DNA from: CAYPAV01 sp964408805
GTDB taxonomy: Bacteria; Pseudomonadota; Alphaproteobacteria; UBA8366
DNA length: 64,000 bases
Assembly (NCBI GenBank): GCA_964408805.1
Contig: CAYPAV010000007.1
Span: forward strand, 62,001-126,000
Direction of reading: 5' to 3'
A program made the translations under genes and the position numbers. This document shows positions 17,189-25,597 of this stretch, piece by piece. Under the pieces are notes generated by a model. It was given only the letters and a program-made list of their open reading frames with translations, did no database searches and was not told the origin of the DNA. Every line of letters starts with the position of its first letter. Within the stretch, counting starts at the first letter, position 1.

Positions 17189-18391
17189 TTAGTTCGAGTT
17201 CGAGTTGGGTTCCGGCGGAATCGGCACGCAGGCATGACGTTTTGAACGAAGATATCGGCAGGATTTCATCGCCTCGTGCTGTGACAAACCGATGATCTGG
17301 GCGCGATAGACGGGATCCGGTTCCGGCGAGGAGGTGTTGCGGACAATGGCAACACGGCCGTGGTCGGCAACCCCTAATAGCCGTCCCGCGGCGCCGTACG
17401 CGGCAAGCCGTGCCGCCGCGGGGCGCGAAAAAGCACCGACCTGGACCGCCCAATGCCGCACCTTTCCGTGATGACGCAATCGGGGATAGCGGGACGGGCT
17501 TCGCGGCGCCAAACGGGCTTTCTTCGGGGTGTTCCGGATCGCTTCCGCTGTTGTTTTCGGGTAATATTTTCGCCGTTTCGGCACCAGACGGAACGCGCGA
17601 TCCAACAGCCCCTTCATATGGCGGTCGCGGCTCTTGGCCGACCGGCCGCCAAAGACGACGCCAATCAACCGCCGGCCGTGACGTTTGGCCGAGGCCACCA
17701 GATTGAAGCCGGATGCGCGGATATAGCCTGTCTTGATGCCGTCGACATCGGTGTTCGTTCTCAGCATGGCATTGTGATTGCGATAGGTGCGGCGCTTGTA
17801 GCGGAATTTTTCGGTGGCGAAATAGTGATAGAACTGCGGAAAGTCCCGGATCAGCCGCTGCGCCAAGATCGCCATGTCGCGGGCGGTCGATACTTGCCGC
17901 CGGTTCGGCAGTCCCGAAGCGTTGCGAAACCGCGTTCGGCGCATGCCGAGCTTTCGCGCTTTTTTCGTCATCAAGCGAGAGAATTTGATCTCAGTGCCGC
18001 CGATCGCCTCGGCCACGACGACGGCGACGTCGTTCGCCGATTTCGTGATCAATGCCAGGACCGCATCCTCGACGCGGATGCTCTGGCCACGCTTCAATCC
18101 CAGCTTCGAGGGCGCCATGCCGGCGGCCCGGCGCGAGACGGCGAGACGCTGGCGCAGTGACAACCGGCGCCTGTCGATCGCGTCGAACAGCATGTAAAGC
18201 GTCATCATTTTGGTCAAGGAGGCCGGGTAGCGGCGCCGGTCGGGGTTAGCCGCGTGCAGGACCTTGCCGGTCCTGGCATCCATGATGATCGAGGCGTAAC
18301 GGGCGAACGCGTTGTTCTGGGTCGTGCCAAGGAATGCGAATATTGTCGCAATAATGACTAAGTTTATCTTAATGAAACGAGCCAGGTTCAT
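17189..18391 (-). CDS. D-alanyl-D-alanine carboxypeptidase (PBP5/DacF type) with C-terminal SPOR domain
   Basis: A 400-residue periplasmic low-molecular-weight penicillin-binding protein. A hydrophobic N-terminal segment (INLVIIATIFAFLG) serves as signal. The three catalytic motifs are SxxK (SLTKMM), SxN (SAND) and KTG (KTGYIRASG). It trims the terminal D-Ala from peptidoglycan pentapeptides. After a basic linker, the last 80 or so residues form a SPOR domain (HWAVQVGAFSRPAAARLAAYGAAGRL), which binds denuded glycan strands at the division site. This architecture is common in Alphaproteobacteria. It is convergent with the phosphohexomutase, with 18 bp between stops. Confidence 0.92.
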   Translation of the reverse strand: MNLARFIKINLVIIATIFAFLGTTQNNAFARYASIIMDARTGKVLHAANPDRRRYPASLTKMMTLYMLFDAIDRRRLSLRQRLAVSRRAAGMAPSKLGLKRGQSIRVEDAVLALITKSANDVAVVVAEAIGGTEIKFSRLMTKKARKLGMRRTRFRNASGLPNRRQVSTARDMAILAQRLIRDFPQFYHYFATEKFRYKRRTYRNHNAMLRTNTDVDGIKTGYIRASGFNLVASAKRHGRRLIGVVFGGRSAKSRDRHMKGLLDRAFRLVPKRRKYYPKTTAEAIRNTPKKARLAPRSPSRYPRLRHHGKVRHWAVQVGAFSRPAAARLAAYGAAGRLLGVADHGRVAIVRNTSSPEPDPVYRAQIIGLSQHEAMKSCRYLRSKRHACVPIPPEPNSNSN

Positions 18392-18585
18392 TTTGCGTTT
18401 ATTTGTATTTTCTAAGTTTCATTGGTTTCTTGCACTCGATTTTCTATTCTGGTTTTGCATATTACTGATTTGTTCGATTCCTGTCTACTGACTTTATCGC
18501 GCGTACAACAATGCGAATTGGAGGCCAAGTTACGTGACCCGGTTCGAAGCCCGTGGGTTTTGCCGGATGCTGCGATGCAAAGAAT

Positions 18586-18599
18586 TTGCTGCAGCGCAA
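18586..18599 (+). promoter_or_regulatory. Candidate upstream PhaR operator
   Basis: The TGC-rich element TTGCTGCAGCGCAA, with inverted TTGC/GCAA ends, lies 9 bp upstream of the -35 hexamer of the phasin promoter. PhaR of Paracoccus and Rhodobacter binds TGC-rich sites of the CTGC-N3-GCAG kind. This one is an imperfect match and is proposed because a perfect site lies 46 bp downstream. Confidence 0.45.
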
Positions 18600-18608
18600 C
18601 ATTTTTCA

Positions 18609-18637
18609 TTGACAGTTACGTCCAGGCGGCCCATATT
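18609..18637 (+). promoter_or_regulatory. Sigma-70-type promoter of the phasin gene
   Basis: A consensus -35 hexamer TTGACA (18609-18614), a 17-bp spacer and a -10 hexamer CATATT (18632-18637). The predicted start of transcription, near 18644, gives a leader of about 108 nt before the phasin ATG. The 360-bp gap between the carboxypeptidase and phasin genes is clearly more AT-rich than the surrounding genes. Confidence 0.7.
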
Positions 18638-18645
18638 CCTTCACA

Positions 18646-18660
18646 TGCTGCACTGCAGCA
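18646..18660 (+). promoter_or_regulatory. PhaR-type operator overlapping the phasin transcription start
   Basis: TGCTGCACTGCAGCA is a perfect 7+1+7 palindrome containing CTGC-ACT-GCAG, exactly the CTGC-N3-GCAG form reported for PhaR repressor sites before phasin genes in Alphaproteobacteria. It begins about 8 bp past the -10 hexamer, where bound repressor would block transcription. PhaR is released by polyhydroxyalkanoate, so the phasin would be made only when polymer accumulates. phaR itself is not in the window. Confidence 0.65.
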
Positions 18661-18751
18661 ATGAATTTCTGGCCGTGGCGATAGCGAAATTCGACGCGGC
18701 GTTAACGGAAGAGCCCAGGCTCTCCCATTGATGAAGTCAAGGAGCGATATC

Positions 18752-19186
18752 ATGACGACCAAGAAGAATAGTGCGGCCGAGGCTGCGGCGAAGCAGGTGG
18801 AAGAGGCGGTCGAGAATGCGAGTGCCGCTTTCTTTCAGGGCTACGACGAAGCGACGGCGGTCAATAAGGAAAGCATCGAGGCATTCGCCAAGGCCGGCGA
18901 AGTCCTCACCAAGGGCGCCGAGGATGTCGGCAAGGCCTATTTCGACATCGCCCAGGCCTCCGCGGAAGCCGGGATCGAGGCTTCGAAGGCGCTGATGGCG
19001 GCGAAGTCGATCAAGGACGTGGTCGATATCCAGTCCGAATTCGCGCGCTCGAGCTTCGATAGCTTCGTGGCCGAGAGCACGCGTCTTTCCGAGATGAATA
19101 CCAAGCTCGCGACCGCAGCGTTCGCCCCGTTGCAAGCGCAATTGAATGCGGCCTTCGAAAAAGGCTTCAAGTTTCCGACGCTCTAA
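18752..19186 (+). CDS. Phasin family protein (PHA granule-associated)
   Basis: A 144-residue, almost wholly alpha-helical protein rich in Ala, Glu and Lys, with amphipathic heptad-like repeats (AAAKQVEEAVENASAAFF; NKESIEAFAKAGEVLTKGAE) and the family segment SFDSFVAESTRLSEMNTKLA. Phasins coat polyhydroxyalkanoate granules and control their size. The ATG at 18752 was preferred over the one at 18731 because AAGGAG (18739-18744) lies 7 bp before it. The gene is monocistronic, with its own promoter, operators and a downstream hairpin. Confidence 0.88.
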   Translation: MTTKKNSAAEAAAKQVEEAVENASAAFFQGYDEATAVNKESIEAFAKAGEVLTKGAEDVGKAYFDIAQASAEAGIEASKALMAAKSIKDVVDIQSEFARSSFDSFVAESTRLSEMNTKLATAAFAPLQAQLNAAFEKGFKFPTL

Positions 19187-19230
19187 CTGGTAGCGTCGTT
19201 AAGGCCCGCGCCCGAGGCGCGGGAAAGCAC

Positions 19231-19275
19231 GGCCCCGCGTACCCCCCCCTCCCCACGCGGGGCCCGTCGCTTTTT
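19231..19275 (+). terminator. Candidate rho-independent terminator after the phasin gene
   Basis: A perfect 10-bp inverted repeat, GGCCCCGCGT (19231-19240) and ACGCGGGGCC (19255-19264), with a 14-nt loop made almost wholly of C. A TTTTT run follows at 19271-19275. A second, 8-bp GC hairpin (CCCGCGCC/GGCGCGGG, 19205-19223) lies just before it. The T run starts 6 nt after the stem, so it is not a textbook terminator. Confidence 0.5.
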
Positions 19276-19282
19276 CCATCGT

Positions 19283-20056
19283 TCAGGGGAGGCGGCAATC
19301 GTATAGCAGGGTTTTGTTGATTCGGTGGATTCGCCGTTTGTGAGGCGCCATCGATGTGCTGTGCACATCCGTCACGACAAGCCCCACGGCGCGGAGCCGA
19401 TCCCCATAATCCCAGCCGCAGACCCGCACGTGATAGGGATGCCCGAACGCGGCGAGCCGGGCCGCGGGCGCGGTGATCGCCGGATCCTCGTAGGTCGTTT
19501 CCCTTTCCCGATCGATCGGTACCAGGACGATCGCATGTCCTCCCGGCCGCAAAACGCGCGCGATTTCGGTCATCGCCCGCCGGTCGTCTTCGATATGTTC
19601 CAGGACATGGCTGCAGATGACGAGGTCGAACGCTCGATCGGCATAGGGAAGGTCGGTCAGGTCCACCTGGGCCTCCGCCGCATCGTCGAACCGATCGATC
19701 CCGAGATAGCGCACGCCCGGCTGTCCGGCGAGGGCGTTTCGAATGCAAGGTTCGGGCGCCACATGAAGAACGGCGCCGCGGCGGCGGCGCAACTCGAGCC
19801 GCTCAGTCATGTGCAGCCACATGAAGCGGTGCCGTTCCAAAGAGTGGCAACCGGGGCAGCGCGCGTTCGGCCGACCGCGCAATCCGAAGGGGAAGAAGCG
19901 GCGATACCAGCGGGTACAGATCGGACAATAAAACCGGGCGCCCGAGCGGCCGAGCCCCGCGCGGGCCTCGAAATGGGCATGGGTGCGATAGATATGTTCG
20001 ACCGGGGTATTCTCGTCGCGGATTCGGTGTAGTTGGCGATGCAAATCGGTGAGCAT
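19283..20056 (-). CDS. Class I SAM-dependent methyltransferase with N-terminal zinc-ribbon-like segment
   Basis: A 257-residue protein. Residues around 44-70 carry CPIC and CPGC pairs, which probably bind zinc. The C-terminal half is a UbiE/type 11 methyltransferase: glycine-poor motif I region VLHVAPEP, acidic motif RYLGIDRFD, DLTDLPYADRAFDLVICSHVLEHIEDD, and LRPGGHAIVLVPI. The SAM-binding motif I (VLHVAPEPCI instead of a DxGxGxG) is typical of a subgroup whose substrates are unknown. It converges on the phasin gene and diverges from clpS. No substrate can be assigned. Confidence 0.8.
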   Translation of the reverse strand: MLTDLHRQLHRIRDENTPVEHIYRTHAHFEARAGLGRSGARFYCPICTRWYRRFFPFGLRGRPNARCPGCHSLERHRFMWLHMTERLELRRRRGAVLHVAPEPCIRNALAGQPGVRYLGIDRFDDAAEAQVDLTDLPYADRAFDLVICSHVLEHIEDDRRAMTEIARVLRPGGHAIVLVPIDRERETTYEDPAITAPAARLAAFGHPYHVRVCGWDYGDRLRAVGLVVTDVHSTSMAPHKRRIHRINKTLLYDCRLP

Positions 20057-20186
20057 GTCTAAAGTCCGAGGGGTTTCGCTAATTTCCGGTTTTGGCCAGG
20101 AATAAAAAATGCCGAAGTCAACTCTTTATCACGCGTGGCCAAATCCAATATTATAGTGTTACGTGGTTGGCAAACTTGGTTGACGG

Positions 20187-20510
20187 ATGAGCGAGCGTAA
20201 AAACAACGACGATGACGGCAACACCGGCGTAATCGTAGAAACGAAGCCGAAGACCAAGAAGCCGTCGATGTACAAGGTTTTGATGCTGAACGACGACTAT
20301 ACGCCAATGGAGTTCGTCGTTCACGTGCTGGAGCGCATTTTTGCCATGGATCAGGAACAGGCGACACAGGTCATGATGCATGTTCATCGCCGGGGCGTGG
20401 GCATTTGCGGTGTTTTTCCTTATGAAGTGGCGGAAACAAAGGTAACTCAGGTGATGGATTTCGCACGCCAGCATCAGCATCCGCTTCAATGTACCCTCGA
20501 GAAGGATTGA
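20187..20510 (+). CDS. clpS: ATP-dependent Clp protease adaptor ClpS
   Basis: A 107-residue adaptor with a disordered acidic N-terminal tail (MSERKNNDDDGN) and the ClpS core. Signature segments are YKVLMLNDDYTPMEFVVHVLERIF, containing the DDYTPMEFV pocket that recognises N-terminal Leu/Phe/Tyr/Trp, and MMHVHRRGVGICGVFPYEVAETK. It brings N-degron substrates to ClpAP. Its stop is 1 bp before the clpA ATG, so the two form a tightly coupled operon. The partner transferase Aat, which makes N-degrons, is encoded at 34.3-34.9 kb. Confidence 0.96.
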   Translation: MSERKNNDDDGNTGVIVETKPKTKKPSMYKVLMLNDDYTPMEFVVHVLERIFAMDQEQATQVMMHVHRRGVGICGVFPYEVAETKVTQVMDFARQHQHPLQCTLEKD

Positions 20511-20511
20511 C

Positions 20512-22836
20512 ATGTCGATGTTATCGCGAGGTCTCGAAAACAGCCTTCACCGCGCGCTTTCCTACGCGACGGAGCGCGGGCATGAATACGCTACGTTGGA
20601 GCATCTGCTGCTCTCCCTGACCGATGATCAGGATGGCGTCGCGGTCTTGCGGGCGTGCGGCGTCGACGTCGACAGATTGCAGAAGGACCTGATTAGCTAT
20701 CTCGACAACGATCTGGAGATGTTGATCACCGATTCGCTCGACGACCCGAAGCCGACGGCCGGATTCCAGCGAGTGCTGCAGCGGGCCGCCATTCACGTTC
20801 AGTCCTCCGGGCGCGAGGAAGTTACCGGCGCCAACGTTCTCGTTGCGATGTTTTCCGAGCGCGAAAGTCATGCCGTTTTCTTCCTCCAGGAACAGGACAT
20901 GACCCGTTTCGACGCGGTGAACTACATCAGCCACGGCATCGCCAAGGTGCCGGGCTACGGCGAAAGCCGGACCGTCGACGGCACCGAGGAGGATTTGCAG
21001 GCCGAGCAGGTCAACAAGGAAGGTACCGAGGCACTCGATGCCTATTGCGTGAACCTCAACAAGAAGGCCGAGGCGGGGAAGATAGATCCCCTGATCGGCC
21101 GCACGGACGAGGTCGAGCGGACGATCCAGATTCTTTGCCGGCGGACCAAGAATAACCCGCTTTACGTCGGCGACCCGGGCGTCGGCAAGACGGCGATCGC
21201 GGAAGGCTTGGCCCGGCGGATCGTGAATGGCGACGTTCCAGAGGTCCTGGAGGATGTCACGATCTATGCCCTCGACATGGGGGCCCTCTTGGCGGGGACG
21301 CGCTATCGCGGCGATTTCGAGGAACGCCTAAAGGCGGTCATTACCGAAATCGAGGCGATCGAGGGCGCCGTCATGTTCATCGACGAGATTCACACCGTGA
21401 TCGGTGCTGGGGCGACCTCGGGCGGCGCGATGGATGCCTCGAACCTGTTGAAACCCGCCTTGCAGAGCGGGTCGCTTCGATGCGTCGGTTCGACGACCTA
21501 CAAGGAATATCGCAATCACTTCGAGAAGGATCGCGCCTTGGTGCGGCGCTTCCAGAAGATCGATGTCAACGAGCCCTCGGTCGAGGATACGGTCAAGATC
21601 CTGCGGGGGTTGAAGCCCTATTACGAGGAGCATCACCGGGTCCGCTATACGGCGGAAGCGCTGCGCGCGGCCGTCGACCTATCCAATCGCTATATCGGCG
21701 ACCGCAAGCTGCCGGACAAGGCGATCGACGTGATTGACGAGGTCGGCGCGTCACAGATGCTGGTGGCGCCCTCGAAGCGCAAGAAGACGATTGGCGTGCG
21801 TGATGTGGAAAACGTCATCGCGAAGATGGCGCGAATCCCGCCGAAACAGGTCTCGAAGGACGATAAGGCGGCGCTTTCAACCTTGGAGCGCGACCTGAAG
21901 ATGGTCGTCTTCGGGCAGGATACGGCCATCGACTCGCTTGCCAGCGCGATCAAGCTCGCGCGTGCCGGGCTTCGCGAAACCGAAAAGCCGATCGGCAGTT
22001 ATCTTTTCTCCGGCCCGACCGGCGTCGGCAAGACCGAGGTCGCGCGTCAGCTCGCACTCACGCTTGGGATCGAATTGGTCCGCTTCGATATGTCGGAATA
22101 CATGGAACGTCACAGCGTCTCCCGTCTCATTGGCGCGCCGCCGGGTTACGTCGGGTTCGATCAGGGCGGCATGATGACCGATGCGATCGACCAGCACCCC
22201 CATGCGGTCCTGCTGCTGGACGAGATCGAAAAGGCGCATCCGGACGTCTTCAACGTCCTGCTGCAGATCATGGATTACGGGAAGTTAACCGACCACAACG
22301 GCAAGTCGGTCGATTTCCGCAATGTCATCTTGATCATGACCACGAATGCGGGTGCGTCGGATCTGGCGAAGCCGGCCATGGGATTCGCTCGCGACGTGCG
22401 GTTGGGCGAGGACGAGGAGGCGATCAATCGGTTGTTCACGCCGGAATTCCGCAATCGCCTCGACAAGACGATCACCTTCGCGAATCTCCCGCCGGAGGTC
22501 GTCGCCAAGGTCGTCGACAAGTTCATCATGCAGCTCGAGGAACAGCTGGCTGACCAGAGGGTCACCATCGCACTGACCGAGGAAGCCCATGCGTGGCTGG
22601 CGAAACGAGGTTACGATCCGAGTTTCGGCGCCCGTCCGCTCAGCCGTCTTATTCAAGACAAGGTCAAGCAGCCGCTTTCCGAGGAGCTTCTGTTCGGCAA
22701 GCTGGCCAAGGGTGGCGCGGTCACCATCGATGTGAAGGACAATGAACTGACCTTCGTCTTCGAGGCGGCGCCGCCGAAACCGCGCAAAAAGAAGAAAGAC
22801 GACAGCGGAAAGAAGGCGCCGGAACTGGCCGAGTAA
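20512..22836 (+). CDS. clpA: ATP-dependent Clp protease ATP-binding subunit ClpA
   Basis: A 774-residue AAA+ unfoldase for ClpP. It has an N-terminal Clp_N repeat domain (to about 145) and a first AAA+ module with Walker A GDPGVGKT (220-227), Walker B VMFIDEIH and an IGAGATSGGAMDASN sensor region. The second module has Walker A GPTGVGKT (501-508) and Walker B VLLLDEIEKAHPDV. The C-terminal D2-small domain includes DPSFGARPLSRLIQ. There is no ClpB-type middle coiled coil, which with the clpS neighbour fixes the identity. The tail is Lys-rich (KPRKKKKDDSGKK). Confidence 0.97.
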   Translation: MSMLSRGLENSLHRALSYATERGHEYATLEHLLLSLTDDQDGVAVLRACGVDVDRLQKDLISYLDNDLEMLITDSLDDPKPTAGFQRVLQRAAIHVQSSGREEVTGANVLVAMFSERESHAVFFLQEQDMTRFDAVNYISHGIAKVPGYGESRTVDGTEEDLQAEQVNKEGTEALDAYCVNLNKKAEAGKIDPLIGRTDEVERTIQILCRRTKNNPLYVGDPGVGKTAIAEGLARRIVNGDVPEVLEDVTIYALDMGALLAGTRYRGDFEERLKAVITEIEAIEGAVMFIDEIHTVIGAGATSGGAMDASNLLKPALQSGSLRCVGSTTYKEYRNHFEKDRALVRRFQKIDVNEPSVEDTVKILRGLKPYYEEHHRVRYTAEALRAAVDLSNRYIGDRKLPDKAIDVIDEVGASQMLVAPSKRKKTIGVRDVENVIAKMARIPPKQVSKDDKAALSTLERDLKMVVFGQDTAIDSLASAIKLARAGLRETEKPIGSYLFSGPTGVGKTEVARQLALTLGIELVRFDMSEYMERHSVSRLIGAPPGYVGFDQGGMMTDAIDQHPHAVLLLDEIEKAHPDVFNVLLQIMDYGKLTDHNGKSVDFRNVILIMTTNAGASDLAKPAMGFARDVRLGEDEEAINRLFTPEFRNRLDKTITFANLPPEVVAKVVDKFIMQLEEQLADQRVTIALTEEAHAWLAKRGYDPSFGARPLSRLIQDKVKQPLSEELLFGKLAKGGAVTIDVKDNELTFVFEAAPPKPRKKKKDDSGKKAPELAE

Positions 22837-22876
22837 TCGGAAATTCTAAAAGAAGGTGCGCGGCCCGGCGACCCGC

Positions 22877-24145
22877 TTATGACGGTGCCGCCAGAACGAT
22901 CTGGTTCCGGCCCTTGTGTTTGGCCTCGTAGAGGGCCTGGTCGGCGGCCTCGGTGATGGCGGGGACGTCGTCGTAATCGGGAAACATCGCGATCCCACAG
23001 CTCATCGTGACGTTGAATTCGCGTTCGCCGGCGTAATGCGTGACCTCGGCGAAGGCCTCGCGCATTTTGTCGATGACCGTGACCGCATCCTCGACACTGA
23101 TGTCCGGCAGTCCGATGGCGAATTCCTCGCCGCCATAGCGACCGATCAAATCGGTCATGCGGATACGCTGCTTCAGCAGGTTCGACATCGTCTTCAGGAC
23201 CTGGTCGCCGATCGGGTGACCATAGGTATCGTTGACCGACTTGAAGTGATCGAGATCGATCAGCACGAAGGCGAGGTTCTTGTCGCTTCGGCGCATGCGC
23301 GAGATCTCGATGTTGAGATGTTCCTTCGTCGTCGTGTGGTTCAAGAGGCCGGTCAGGCTGTCGCGCAGCATTTGCGAACGGAGATGGCGAAAGCGCTCGG
23401 CGCGAATGCTCACAGCTGTGACGAGCCGCTCGGGGCTGATCGGTTTGGTCAGGAACTCATCCGCGCCGATCTTCATCAATTCCAGCTGAACGTCCTGGTT
23501 GGTTTCGGCCGACAGAAAGACGATGGGGATCGACAGGAATGCCGTTTCCTGACGGATCACCGCCGCCAATTCACGGCCTTCCACGTCCGGCATGTATTGA
23601 TCCAGCAAGATCAGTTCGGGACGAAAATCGGACAACGCCTCGAGAACCCGCAACGGCTCGTTCAGGGCCTCGACCTCCATGCCCGCATGCATCAACACGG
23701 TCGAGAACAATTCGAGGAGCCGCTTGTCGTCGTCGATGATCATGACCCGGAACGGTTCGTCCTCCCGGGGCATGGTCAGGATGTCGAGGGCATCGACGAG
23801 ATCAATTGGGCTGAAGGGGCGCACGAAAAAGGCCTTTGCGCCGACACGCACCGATTCAAGCCGGGTCTTCAGGTCGAAATCATCCGCGAGAAATACCGTC
23901 GGCGGCATCTCTCCGATCTCGTCGGCGAGACTGGTCACCGCCTCGATGGTCGAGTTGCCGTCGGATTCCAGATCGTGGTCGACCCGGACCAAGAGGACGG
24001 CGGGCGTGGTTTCGCTGATTCGTTCCCCGGCCTCGCCGACATTCAAGCATTTGTCGACATGATACCCAAACGGTGCGAGTTGACGCGTCAGATCAGCGGA
24101 TTCCGCTACATTCCGGTCGACCAAGAGGATACGTCGTTCTGCCAT
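22877..24145 (-). CDS. PleD-like response regulator diguanylate cyclase (REC-REC-GGDEF)
   Basis: A 422-residue protein with two receiver domains and a GGDEF domain, the architecture of PleD. The second receiver is canonical: acidic MIIDDD (138-140), phosphoacceptor Asp182 in LLDQYMP and Lys234 in LTKP. The first looks like a pseudo-receiver: the phosphoacceptor region reads LLVRVD and the conserved Lys is Arg in FVRPF. The cyclase motif is GGEEF (338-342), with the inhibitory-site RxxD (Arg329-Asp332) exactly five residues before it, so product inhibition by c-di-GMP is expected. Output: c-di-GMP synthesis controlled by phosphorylation of the second receiver. No histidine kinase is adjacent. 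Confidence 0.92.
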   Translation of the reverse strand: MAERRILLVDRNVAESADLTRQLAPFGYHVDKCLNVGEAGERISETTPAVLLVRVDHDLESDGNSTIEAVTSLADEIGEMPPTVFLADDFDLKTRLESVRVGAKAFFVRPFSPIDLVDALDILTMPREDEPFRVMIIDDDKRLLELFSTVLMHAGMEVEALNEPLRVLEALSDFRPELILLDQYMPDVEGRELAAVIRQETAFLSIPIVFLSAETNQDVQLELMKIGADEFLTKPISPERLVTAVSIRAERFRHLRSQMLRDSLTGLLNHTTTKEHLNIEISRMRRSDKNLAFVLIDLDHFKSVNDTYGHPIGDQVLKTMSNLLKQRIRMTDLIGRYGGEEFAIGLPDISVEDAVTVIDKMREAFAEVTHYAGEREFNVTMSCGIAMFPDYDDVPAITEAADQALYEAKHKGRNQIVLAAPS

Positions 24146-24223
24146 TCGTTTGATTTTACATTGTAGGATACAGGTTCGAGGGAAAGATCGGCCGTAAGAA
24201 TCTAATTTTTCTTTCCTACCATA

Positions 24224-25402
24224 TTAATTATTCCCATCCTTGCGGAACGGGGTGATTTCCACAAGATCTTCCATCTCCAGGGCCTCTTCGTGGCGTTCTT
24301 CGGCGAGGAACCGGGCCACCGCGTCGCGAAAGCCGCGGTCGGGAATCCAGTGCGCACTCTGCGTTCGGACGGGTTCATAGCCGCGCTGCAACTTGTGCGG
24401 CCCTTGGGTTCCGGCCTCGACACGCTTCAACCCGTGCTCGATGGCGTATTCGATGGCGCTGTAATAGCAAACTTCGAAATGCAGGAACTTGTAGTCGGCG
24501 ATACAGCCCCAATTGCGGCCGAAGAGCGCATCGCCGCCCTTGAAATTCAAGGCGCCGGCGATCGGCAGGCCGGCGGTTTCCGCCATGACCAGGACGACTT
24601 GGTCCGCCATGGTGTCGGACAAGAGGTCGAAGAATTTCCGGGTCAGATAGGGATAGCCCCATTTTCGGTCATAAGTGTCGTGATAGAAGCGATAGAACGT
24701 GTCCCAGGCGGTCCCGTCGAGGTCGTCTCCGGAGAGGCATTGGACGGAAATGCCGGATTCGGCGACCTTGCGACGCTCCCGTCGGATCGATTTTCGCTTG
24801 CGGCTGTTGAGGGTCGCGAGGAAGTCGTCAAAGGTCTCGAAACCTTTGTTTTGCCAGTGATATTGATGTCCATGCCGGATCAGGAACTCACGGTCTCCAA
24901 GATAGTCCGCATCCGCGGCGGACGCGAAGGTGACATGAAGGGATGAGAGGTCGTGTCGCCGGGTCCATTCCAGCATGCCGGCAACCAGCGCCGTGCGAAC
25001 GGTCCCGGCCTCCGCATCCGGCCGGACCAACAGCCGAGGTCCGGTAACCGGCGTGAAAGGCACCGAAGCCTGCAATTTCGGATAGTACTCTCCGCCCGCC
25101 CGCTCATAGGCATTCGCCCAGCCGTAATCGAAGACGTATTCCCCCATCGAATGGCTCTTGAAATACATTGGCACTGCGCCCTCGATGCGGCCGTTTTCGT
25201 CCTCGACGATTAGGTGCTGGGGTTGCCAACCGCTTTCGGCGCGAACGGACCCGCTCGCCTCCAGGGCGTGCAGAAAGGCGTGACTGACGAATGGATTCCC
25301 GTCCGGTGCCCGAACGCCGGCACAGGCGTCCCATTCCTCGGCATTGGCGTCGCTGATATTCGCAAGAACTTTTACGGTGATCGCGTCGCGTCCGTCGGGC
25401 AT
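24224..25402 (-). CDS. FemAB-like GNAT-fold protein (DUF482 family)
   Basis: A 392-residue soluble protein of the FemAB-like/DUF482 group, which has two GNAT-like lobes. Recognisable segments are NPFVSHAFLHALEASGSV at the N-terminus, YFKSHSMGEYVFDYGWANAYER, the HQYHWQNKGFETFDDFLATL region, RKRKSIRRERR, FNLYFHDTYDRKWGYPYL-like FYRFYHDTYDRKWGYPYL, and GRNWGC. Members are annotated as peptidogalycan biosynthesis or GNAT acyltransferases without a proven reaction. There is no signal peptide or membrane segment. It is flanked by a diguanylate cyclase and a divergent amidohydrolase, neither suggesting a substrate. Confidence 0.85.
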   Translation of the reverse strand: MPDGRDAITVKVLANISDANAEEWDACAGVRAPDGNPFVSHAFLHALEASGSVRAESGWQPQHLIVEDENGRIEGAVPMYFKSHSMGEYVFDYGWANAYERAGGEYYPKLQASVPFTPVTGPRLLVRPDAEAGTVRTALVAGMLEWTRRHDLSSLHVTFASAADADYLGDREFLIRHGHQYHWQNKGFETFDDFLATLNSRKRKSIRRERRKVAESGISVQCLSGDDLDGTAWDTFYRFYHDTYDRKWGYPYLTRKFFDLLSDTMADQVVLVMAETAGLPIAGALNFKGGDALFGRNWGCIADYKFLHFEVCYYSAIEYAIEHGLKRVEAGTQGPHKLQRGYEPVRTQSAHWIPDRGFRDAVARFLAEERHEEALEMEDLVEITPFRKDGNN

Positions 25403-25597
25403 GGCTTCTTGGTCAGTGGGTCAGGGGCCAGATCAACGAGATTGATCCGCCCGCGCGGCCAAGGCAAGGGAAAAGGCGCGCGGTGACCGGAGCGCAACTT
25501 GCGTGAAGACTTGACCCGAAGGGGCCTCCGGACAAACTGAATTCTAACCGGGGAACCGTCGCGGGGGTCGCGTTGCGGAGGATCGGAGGGATATCTT

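Noticed and set aside
18535..18560. A GGTTCGAAGCC string resembling a tRNA T-loop
   Set aside because: No matching acceptor, D or anticodon arms around it.
18422..18731. Short plus-strand frames between the carboxypeptidase and phasin genes
   Set aside because: The stretch is AT-rich and holds the phasin promoter and operators; the frames lack start signals.
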